From Gigantopelta aegis (lineage: Eukaryota; Mollusca; Gastropoda; Neomphalida; Peltospiridae): a DNA stretch of 64,000 nucleotides. The position numbers and the translations under genes were made by a program. Below are positions 56,119-64,000 of this stretch, piece after piece. The stretch is taken from NCBI RefSeq assembly GCF_016097555.1, contig NC_054699.1, positions 2,707,793 through 2,771,792 on the forward strand, given 5' to 3'. Positions within the stretch are counted from its first letter, which is position 1. Every line of letters begins with the position of its first letter. The notes under the pieces were generated by a model. The model made no database searches. It saw only the letters and a program-made list of their open reading frames with translations, and was not told the DNA's origin.

Positions 56119-56313
56119 ATCTGTATGATAATGACATTAAACATTCCATTTGACAGTTGGTCCACTGTTGAAATATAATCTCTTGACTAATTATGTATAA
56201 CAAGGACTACAAATTTACATATAACTTACTATAATGGATAACGCTGAAACCCATATTAAGTTTTAAATGGACATCAATCCATATACAAGGTTTTCGACTT
56301 GTTTACATGCACA

Positions 56314-56419
<106 letters not shown>

Positions 56420-56445
56420 TCGGGTGGAGGGGGGTAATACCAGAG

Positions 56446-56561
56446 TGTTTTTCGGTATCGTCAATATCATATATTAGGAATAAAAATTGTATTATGCGAG
56501 CCTCTGGCGAAAATACATTATTTTTATTCCTAATATATGATATTGACGATACCGAAAAACA
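56446..56561. repeat. Perfect palindrome with 42 bp arms
   Basis: The left arm TGTTTTTCGGTATCGTCAAT ... GGAATAAAAAT (56,446-56,487) is exactly inverted at 56,520-56,561, around a 32 bp loop (GCGAGCCTCTGGCGAA). It starts about 30 bp after the AG tract. Confidence 0.92.
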
Positions 56562-56935
56562 TGCTTTATCATACAATCTCAAGCTTAATACAACGTGTTT
56601 TTATAAACTGTACACGCAACTTTAATTCCAGTCCGCTATAACTAGATATTCAAATGACTTTAGAATATTTGGTGCGGTGTCTTTTTGAATGGAAATGACG
56701 TCAAACTCGAATGACGTCATTTTGGATGTCCTTACATCAAAATAAACAAGTGCTTAACGTTTTTTGTTTTGTGAATGCTGGACAGCTTTCAGTGTAAAAT
56801 TGCTATTGAAATGTGTTTATTTGATGGCTATACGTCAATTATGGAGTGTTACCCTAGTACGTTTGCTTAAATGTCAATAAACCTAGTGCCGTGACCTCTA
56901 TTAATTTACATCTAATTTGCAAACATCAAATTCTG

Positions 56936-56955
56936 TGATATATATATATATGTCA

Positions 56956-57017
<62 letters not shown>

Positions 57018-57030
57018 ACACACATATATA
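56936..57030 (+). repeat. (AT)n and (AC)n microsatellite
   Basis: ATATAT with one TGTCAA break, then ACACAC and ATATAT. Confidence 0.93.
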
Positions 57031-57341
57031 TTAGTAAAAAGTAACAACAAATAAATAAATGATTCCGCACCACGAGATAAAGTTTTCTTAATCAAATCGT
57101 TGTGTCTATGTAATATATTTGTGAACATGCTCAAATATTTGTTTATTGGTATCATCATTAAAAGTCACATCACTGATATTCAATCCCATATTATATCTTT
57201 GTATTTTATGCAGACATCACGACCCTAATATTGACTGAAATTTGGTCTACAATACCAAGTGTTTCCTTATTTCTTTCTCTCAATATACATGTAGTTTTAA
57301 AATAAAAATATTCAAGATGGTGACTGCAATATGGGAAATGG

Positions 57342-57375
57342 AAGTTTGTTTTGTTTAACGACACCACTAGAGCGC
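57342..57375 (-). mobile_element. SINE tail scrap
   Basis: GTTTGTTTTGTTTAACGACACC ends in ACTAGAGCGCG; a second scrap with the same orientation lies at 57,526-57,605. Confidence 0.5.
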
Positions 57376-57525
57376 GCAATATGGGTAAAATACAGAAAAG
57401 ACGAAATGTTCGACAAAAGGAACTCTTTTGTCAGACCTTTCTGTATGCACAGTCGTGGCGACATTCTTCAACAATTCCCTGAACAAATATTCATAATGTC
57501 TGCATCCATCAAAGATAAAACTTAG

Positions 57526-57605
57526 TTTGTTTCGTTTAATGACACCACTAGAACACAATATTTTATTATTCATTACCTATTGGATATCAAACATTGTTTA
57601 GAATA
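57526..57605 (-). mobile_element. SINE tail fragment
   Basis: TTTGTTTCGTTTAATGACACC through ATTGGATATCAAACATTG, inverted tail. Confidence 0.6.
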
Positions 57606-57705
57606 CCAGCGTTTGTATATCGAATATGTTTGCGGTCATATACTAATGTTTGTAGCACTCAGGTTTTACTTTAATTCGTAATACATGTATATATTTTTTC
57701 CTACG

Positions 57706-57826
57706 TACAAAATTATTGGATAATGGATAATCTAAACAATTAAATACAATCTGAGTAATATCTGGTTTCAATTATGAAAAACGTCTCTAATAGTGTAGTG
57801 TTTAAAAGCTAGTGTGTTGCTTTAAG
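57706..57826. mobile_element. Decayed half of the piggyBac-like MITE
   Basis: ATAATGGATAATCTAAACAA, AAAACGTCTCTAATAGTG and GTTTAAAAGCTAGTGTG align with the right half of the 35.9 kb copy. Confidence 0.55.
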
Positions 57827-57829
57827 ACA

Positions 57830-58350
57830 TTTCTGGAGATTCATTAATTTTCAAACTAGTCTCCTAGAGAAAATGAACACATCCGTAGAATGTAAAAGTA
57901 CCGGTATGTGTCATTCCGTAAAGCAAACATGCTAAATTTTAAATACAAAATATTAAAGTAATTAAAGTCATTTATATAGTGATGTTACAATGAGTAAATG
58001 TAATATAAAATGTTCCGGGTTTTTTTTTTCTGAAATGTTTTCCAATTATTTTCCAGATTCTTCAGTTATTTATTTTATATTCATACACTTTCTTTCCTTT
58101 GCTTAATTTTTAAGGATGTATTAACGAAAGCAAAATATTTGAGATTACCAAAATAAATATTTAAACTGTGGAAATGCCTATTTTCATGATGAAGTGTGGA
58201 GTGGTACACTTGTGATAAGAAACTGACAGAACTTGTCTAAAGGTACTATATCAAAATTATAAACTTACAAGTGCAATAGTTCGCTATTTTGACATTTATT
58301 TGTAATAAATAGATACATATTAATCAACCCCACTATAAAATATTTGCATA
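57830..58350 (+). other. AT-rich intergenic stretch
   Basis: No gene, repeat family or array identified. Confidence 0.5.
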
Positions 58351-58369
58351 AGCAGTATGAACGACAAAA

Positions 58370-58710
58370 CTGTATTCCCATATCAACATCGTATTTCTGC
58401 ACAAGGCAGAGTCGAAAGGATTTTAGGCAAAGTCGTGATTGCTTCCATGATCCACTATCACGTTCTCGTCCATAAGAAGACCGCCACTCCCCAAAGTCGT
58501 GATTGCTTCCATGATCCACTACCACGTGCTCGTCCATAAGAGGACCGCCGCTCCCTGTGAGATCCGTAACAGGATGCTTAATCCCTACTGCACTGCCCGT
58601 AGGAGGACTGCCATTACCCTAAGATATTATCTCTCCTGCACTGCCACAAGAGATCTGTAACAGGATCTTTCATCCCTCCTGCACTGCTCGTCGGGGAACT
58701 CGCGGATATC
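58370..58710 (-). repeat. Dispersed repeat with AAAGTCGTGATTGCTTCC, internally duplicated
   Basis: CAAAGTCGTGATTGCTTCCA occurs at about 58,430 and 58,494 (about 64 bp period), each followed by GATCCACTAYCACG and a GACCGCC-CTCCC block. Same family as 40.6 kb. Strand not established. Confidence 0.6.
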
Positions 58711-59639
58711 GAAATTGTGAAAAGAGTTGGTTTCAGTGTCGGCAGGATTTTCCAGGTATAATGTTACCTAGTTTTCGCCTCACCTGAACACGCCGAATTC
58801 CATCGGTCGTGTTATAAAATATTTGTTCCCTCTAGAAAATTAAATTACTTACTTGTAAATTGTTTATGAGCATATAGTGTAAGGGGTAATGCTTACATTA
58901 GAAAAGTTAATAAATAATTGTAGCGGGAAGCTATTATGCAACATTGAGATACAAGAACTACGTTTGATTGTACTAATTGTACTAATTGTACTAATTCTCT
59001 ATTTTACAGGTTGTTATAGATGCTTTGAGGCAAAAAAACATTTTGTTTTATTATTCCTGGAAAAAAATAGAGAATACTACAACATATTTTTTTTCTTCTG
59101 AATTTGTTTTTATTTAAAACAAAATTTGACATATGGGCCTATAATGTTAACTGAATTTGGCGAATATCCATGTAGTAATGAGTGTGAAATATTAACATTA
59201 CAGTCCCAATACATTTTAACCAATTCCATATTCAGTAGAGGTTATCGGTGTGTGTTTTTGGCGCCACCCAATATACACGTGTGTGTGTAATATATATATA
59301 TATATATATCAACCAACCAACCATTTGACATAATATGCATGTTTCCACTGAACATGCAAGCATGTCTGTCTTGACGGACCACATTTTGCGAGTTTTTTGA
59401 GAAATGTGTCCAAGACAGGAGCGTAATCCTTAAAGACGATCAAACCCATGCTAACAACATGGCTTTTCACATTCACCCACTCTATCCGTGTGAACACGAT
59501 TGGATGATATTCTACCGCTTGTTTATTTGGCGGATTTTTTTATTTTATTTCCCCCTCCCCATTTACTTTTCCTTTTACTACGAAACTTTAAATATTCGTA
59601 ATAGTGACCGCCTGTTTGCCGCCAAGTGTATGACATTGA

Positions 59640-60298
59640 CCATTCGGTTTCCAGTAAAGCAATTCATTCCGCGGCACGTGACCAATGAAAGCGCCACCTA
59701 ACGTCAGCGCTACGATGCCAGGAACCAATCACACGAGTTATTGGTTCTACAGTAAACGTTTAAGAAGATAATTAGCGAGTCAGCAAATCTAGTTTATTAA
59801 ATTAATTACAGTATGATGTCGATGGCAATGGATGAAATTGAGCGCCGCGAGCCTGCCTGTTAAATGGTCTTTTGCTGATTGTTACGACTGTCGCGCGCAG
59901 TGCACGCCCTGCCTCGTGCTTTTGACAGACGACTTTTTTAACAGTTGCTGTGCCAAAAGTTTCAATCTTTTCTTTTTTGAGGTTTACTGTTATATACTGA
60001 CTGATAGATATATAAACATATGTAATATTGGAATTTAACTGATATCTGACTTATCTACGCGCAGTTACGTAATATCCAATATTGAAAAGTTACTTTATTT
60101 ATGGAAATTGAACAAGAGCCAGCATAGCTGAGTTTACGAAGCCTTAGCAAACGTTTTAAACAGTGGCTGTTACGTATGTATGTGACATACTGCGACACTT
60201 GGGCCAGAGAGATAAAATAAAAGAATAACAGCTGCGTTCGGATATTACATACATTTGCTGTAACGAAAGATAGGAATACGAAGTGACCGTTGTCCGAG
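59640..60298 (+). promoter_or_regulatory. Promoter-like region upstream of the right-hand gene
   Basis: GC and CpG rise here (GTCGCGCGCAGTGCACGCCC). It has two CCAAT boxes (CACGTGACCAATGAAAGCG near 59,677 and GGAACCAATCACACG near 59,721) and an E-box CACGTG. Candidate promoter and 5' UTR for the exon at 60,299; inference only. Confidence 0.4.
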
Positions 60299-60542
60299 AT
60301 GGAGGGATTAGCCCAGTTTGTGTCCAAATCATTTGAAGAATGTAAAGACAGTGTGAAGAAAGACACACAGTCATTGTTACATGAGGCGTCTTCTCCTTCA
60401 AACGCTGAAGTAGACGTGAAAATCAACGTCACGTGCTTAGGAAGTGACGTCGAACGATGCAGCGACGATGACGATGATGACGTTGACACGAAAATTTCTC
60501 TTCATGAACAAAACGGACTGAATTCAAATGCCTCAAATTCAG
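60299..60542 (+). CDS. First coding exon of an unidentified gene
   Basis: I do not recognise the product. From ATG at 60,299 (context CCGAGATGG, purine at -3) it reads MEGLAQFVSKSFEECKDSVK, a middle part with KINVTCLGSDVERCS and a run of six Asp (DDDDDD), then KISLHEQNGLNSNASNS, ending at a donor AATTCAG|GTAAAA in phase 1 (81 codons plus one base). The composition (acidic, Ser/Asn-rich, no signal peptide or membrane segment) suits the disordered N-terminus of a nuclear regulator. Continuation into an intron and the rest beyond the window is assumed; no second exon was found to 64,000. An in-frame TTG upstream is not a credible start in an animal gene. Confidence 0.5.
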
Positions 60543-60885
60543 GTAAAAAAAAATCAGTTTATTTGTTTAAAAAAAAAAAGGATTGGGAGGATGTCTTCTA
60601 TATGATGTCAACATAAAGACTTATGGGAAAGGGATGGGTTGGAGTAAATGGTTGAATATTAGAGGCTGTGGATCAAATATTGGAGTTTCATTTACATCAT
60701 AAAGCATAAACGTTATAATCTTATACATTTGCTTGAACCACAATTTTAACATTTTATTATTTTATAGTATGTTAAAAACGGAAAACAGAGAAAATATAGA
60801 GGAAAACCCAGAATAAAACAGACAACACATTTATGGCTAAATAAACTGAGTTTGGGTGATTTTTACTGGTAGGATATATTTTAAG

Positions 60886-60924
<39 letters not shown>

Positions 60925-61250
60925 TATGTATATTTATATATATTTGTTTTTAAAGAAAAGAAAGAAAACACAAAAAAACGATAACACAATTATGCCTAAT
61001 AAAGTGATAAAGAGCAATAATAAATTGAACATTTTAAAATGTTACTGCATTGTCTGGCACTGTCAAAGTTAGTTCTCACGTTCTTTACATCTCAGAACTG
61101 AAGCAGCGCCCATTACGACGATTCTTTGTTAGAACATAATATATTTAAAGATTGATTCGGGTAATAAAACTATACATTTAAAGAAATATTAATCCAGAGT
61201 ATTTTGGGGCTTTCTAGTTAGTGTGTATTTTGTGAACGCCTTACACTATC
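60543..61250 (+). other. AT-rich stretch, presumed intron
   Basis: ATT trinucleotide and (AT)n run at 60,888-60,927; otherwise no structure seen. Confidence 0.45.
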
Positions 61251-61251
61251 A

Positions 61252-61370
61252 AAATGAATGAATGTTTAACGACACCCCAGCACGAAAAATACAACGGCTA
61301 TTTGGTGTCAAACTATGGTAAATGAATGAATGAACGTTTAACGATACCACAGCACACAGGGCAAGTAATA
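61252..61370 (-). mobile_element. Two SINE tail scraps in tandem
   Basis: AATGAATGTTTAACGACACC and, 70 bp later, GAATGAACGTTTAACGATACC, each followed by CAGCAC, inverted relative to 55.9 kb. Confidence 0.55.
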
Positions 61371-61786
61371 TTTTTAGTTGATTATTATATTTCAAAATTG
61401 AGTGTTATATATATATTAATAAAGATGAGTTACCTAAAGGAATGCAGACGATTTATTTTATTTGTTTTTCCTTTTATGAAAATATTTCAATATCATCTGT
61501 TGTTTATATATAAAACCTCAAACAATAAAATTATATTACATAAAACTGTAAATAAAAAGTATGCTACCTTTTAATTGAAAATTAACAAAATAAATATTAA
61601 ATAAAGTTGTTGTTTTTATTGTGATAAAGCTGAATGAAACTGTAAAGCTGTTGAATAAGTTTGTGTTTAAAAGCGTATGTTTTTAAATATGCATTCAAAT
61701 AATATGAAATGATACACTATTATACATTTGATAATCTATCAAAATTAACGTATCTAACGGTTTGTACAAACTGAAAGGTGAAACAT

Positions 61787-61950
61787 ATTCCATGAAAACC
61801 AATAAAGAATATTATAGTTACATACGGTGTACATAACATAATGTATATAAATATTGTATATTTAAAACAATATTCTATGAAAACCAATAAAGAATAGGTA
61901 CATCTAAACATTAATATAGTTACATACGGTGAACATAATATCTATATATA

Positions 61951-61995
<45 letters not shown>

Positions 61996-62062
61996 ATATC
62001 TATATCTATATCTATATCTATATCTATATCTATATCTATTGTATATTTAAAACAATATTCGA
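61787..62062 (+). repeat. Diverged tandem repeat around CAATAAAGAATA
   Basis: CATGAAAACCAATAAAGAATA, ATAGTTACATACGGTGWACA and TTGTATATTTAAAACAATAT recur with a period near 80-130 bp; the interior has (AT)n and an (ATCTAT)n run at 61,940-62,040. Confidence 0.6.
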
Positions 62063-62189
62063 TGATAATCATTTCTGCCTCACAATGGCAGTAAAATAAA
62101 AATGTAAATGAAAATAAAATAAAACATTCGTAATATATGAAATGTGTGTTCAATAAAATGGTTATATATTGTTGAGTATATAATATATA

Positions 62190-62215
62190 CATACATACAT
62201 ACATACATACATACA
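62190..62215 (+). repeat. (ATAC)n microsatellite
   Basis: About six ATAC units. Confidence 0.85.
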
Positions 62216-62220
62216 ATATC

Positions 62221-62312
62221 CTTTTACATGTTTCAATCAGAAAGGAACTGCTAAATAACTGCATAAAGAGCAGTTCCTTTCTGAAGATGAATAACTGAAA
62301 CATGTAAAACGA
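62221..62312. repeat. Foldback repeat
   Basis: TTTTACATGTTTCA and CAGAAAGGAACTGCT are inverted as AGCAGTTCCTTTCTG and TGAAACATGTAAAA, with a 12 bp insertion on the right arm. Confidence 0.7.
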
Positions 62313-62439
62313 TATTATTTCTTAAAATTGTTTTTAAATACATATATACTGTACGCTTGTTTTCTTTTATCATAGTGTAAAGAAATACATATTTATATTT
62401 ACAAGTGGAGTTGAATAATAATAATATATATTATAACAT

Positions 62440-62443
<4 letters not shown>

Positions 62444-62511
<68 letters not shown>
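62444..62511 (+). repeat. (AT)n microsatellite
   Basis: TATATA for about 65 bp, ending at a transposon end. Confidence 0.95.
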
Positions 62512-62513
<2 letters not shown>

Positions 62514-63205
62514 AAACCTGTCTTAAGCAGTCACACAAGGGAGTAGATCAAATTGGCCACTTAAGACAGGTGGCCATTGATTGCAGGTTGCCACATATAT
62601 TGTCTTTAAAACATTTGTACTTAGATTCTTGTTTTACCGTCTCTACTGCTAATCTACGGATGTGTGCTTCACAGTTGACTATAAATCAACTTTTGACATG
62701 TCGTCTCCTTCAGAAATAATGCAAATGAAATGTATTAAATTAACCGTTAACCGTTAACAAATTTGTTTTCTTTTTCCATTTAATTATTTAATTCCTACTT
62801 CATGCCGTGTATTGCCATAGTAAGTGACTCTACATCGTAGCCTGCCCAGAGGCAATTAGATGCATTCCAGAGTCATACTTTCTTAACTGATACACAGTAG
62901 AGATGTTGGGACTGAATAGGTACTATATAGTTATCCTGAAGGTGTAAAGATCGGTTATTTGCTGCACCTTATCGCTGTTAAAATATTCCTTCTATATAAT
63001 AGTAACTATATAATTGTAAACATTGAATGTGTCCGCTTAATATGGGTATTTTAGCGATTTTGGATCCGATTTAGGTGGCCGCTGGCCGCGTTAGACAAGT
63101 GACCGCTTATTACAGGTGCATTTTAAATCGTTGGGGGAAGGGCAAAAAGATGACCGCTTAAGGCAGGTGACCGCTGATTACAGGTGGCCGGCAGGACGGG
63201 TTTGA
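62512..63205. mobile_element. TIR DNA transposon, non-autonomous, with subterminal repeats
   Basis: The left end TCAAACCTGTCTTAAGCAG and right end GGCAGGACGGGTTTGA are inverted relatives. Subterminal motifs GTGACCGCTTATTACAGGTG and CCGCTGATTACAGGTGGCC are repeated, as expected for transposase-binding arrays. No ORF with transposase features. Flanks on both sides contain AATAATATATATTATAACAT, so the target was duplicated or lies in a small repeat. Confidence 0.65.
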
Positions 63206-63242
63206 AGAATAATATATATTATAACATAATATAGATATACAT

Positions 63243-63705
<463 letters not shown>

Positions 63706-63713
63706 AAATATAT

Positions 63714-63772
63714 ATACATACATACATGCATGTACGTATGTACGTACGTACGTACGTACATACGTACATGTA
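63714..63772 (+). repeat. (ACGT)n/(ACAT)n microsatellite
   Basis: Alternating ATACATACATAC and GTACGTACGTACGTAC units; the core is self-complementary. Confidence 0.9.
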
Positions 63773-63856
63773 TTTTTTGTACAATTCTTTACACTGTTTT
63801 GATTTAATTGTTGAATTTTTATATTGATGTGGTTCATCACTTGATGTTTTGTATTT

Positions 63857-63905
63857 ACCATAGTTTGACACCCAATAGCCGATGTATTTTTAGTGCTGGG
63901 ATATC
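63857..63905 (+). mobile_element. SINE tail scrap
   Basis: CATAGTTTGACACCCAATAGC and ATTTTTAGTGCTGGGATAT match the 55.9 kb scrap. Confidence 0.5.
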
Positions 63906-64000
63906 TATTCTTTTGGTTCCATCCTTGATTATTACGCCTGGGGATCTATTTTGGAAAGACATATGTGTGTTAGTTTAGTGTGTGTGTAAGTTTAGTGTTT

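Overview
The window reads as a mollusc genome, most likely a gastropod: intron-rich, AT-rich, with short exons and large numbers of tRNA-derived SINEs. Several different tRNA-like heads are joined to one common body and a tail ending in TAAATAAAAC or TAAACAAAAC. This organism call is inference from repeat style and gene structure.

Region 1 (2,082-34,383, plus strand) is one complete host gene, the autophagy factor ATG16 (ATG16L1-like). Seventeen coding exons join in phase to 1,650 nt, that is 549 codons plus stop. They encode the ATG5-binding N-terminus, a coiled coil, an unusually short linker and a seven-bladed WD40 domain. The exons make up only about 5% of the locus. Roughly a fifth of the introns is tandem arrays (50, 60, 35, 33, 106, 98, 98 and 86 bp units), several of which clearly grew out of SINE heads, SINE tails or transposon ends. 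The introns also hold nested SINEs, short inverted-repeat (MITE-like) elements, a piggyBac-like MITE with another DNA transposon inside it, and a fragment of Tc1-type transposase.

Region 2 (34,700-43,600) is intergenic: SINEs of several head types, MITEs, a homopolymer G run and a decayed Tc1/mariner-family transposase near 42.9-43.3 kb. Region 3 (43,600-46,400) is a decayed Penelope-like retroelement on the minus strand with a recognisable GIY-YIG endonuclease, followed by a long palindrome and a (CA)n tract. Region 4 (46,683-52,330) is a young but broken Ty3/gypsy-class LTR retroelement on the minus strand with near-identical 1.3 kb LTRs and a 4 bp target duplication. It sits inside an older palindromic repeat that has an LTR-free relative at 30.2-30.8 kb. 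Region 5 (52,335-59,600) is SINE debris, a LINE 3' fragment, microsatellites, a perfect 42 bp-arm palindrome and a CpG-rich patch near 55.0-55.8 kb with an orphan 78-codon ORF. Region 6 (59,600-64,000) holds a promoter-like CpG-richer stretch and what looks like the first coding exon (60,299-60,542) of an unidentified gene running right, then AT-rich repeats, a TIR transposon and a (CA)n tract.

I saw no CRISPR array, rRNA gene, convincing tRNA gene or prokaryote-type operon. The most unusual feature is how the ATG16 introns have been rebuilt: transposon ends placed next to splice sites have been amplified into tandem arrays, in one case copying a splice acceptor together with the first nine codons of a WD40 exon.
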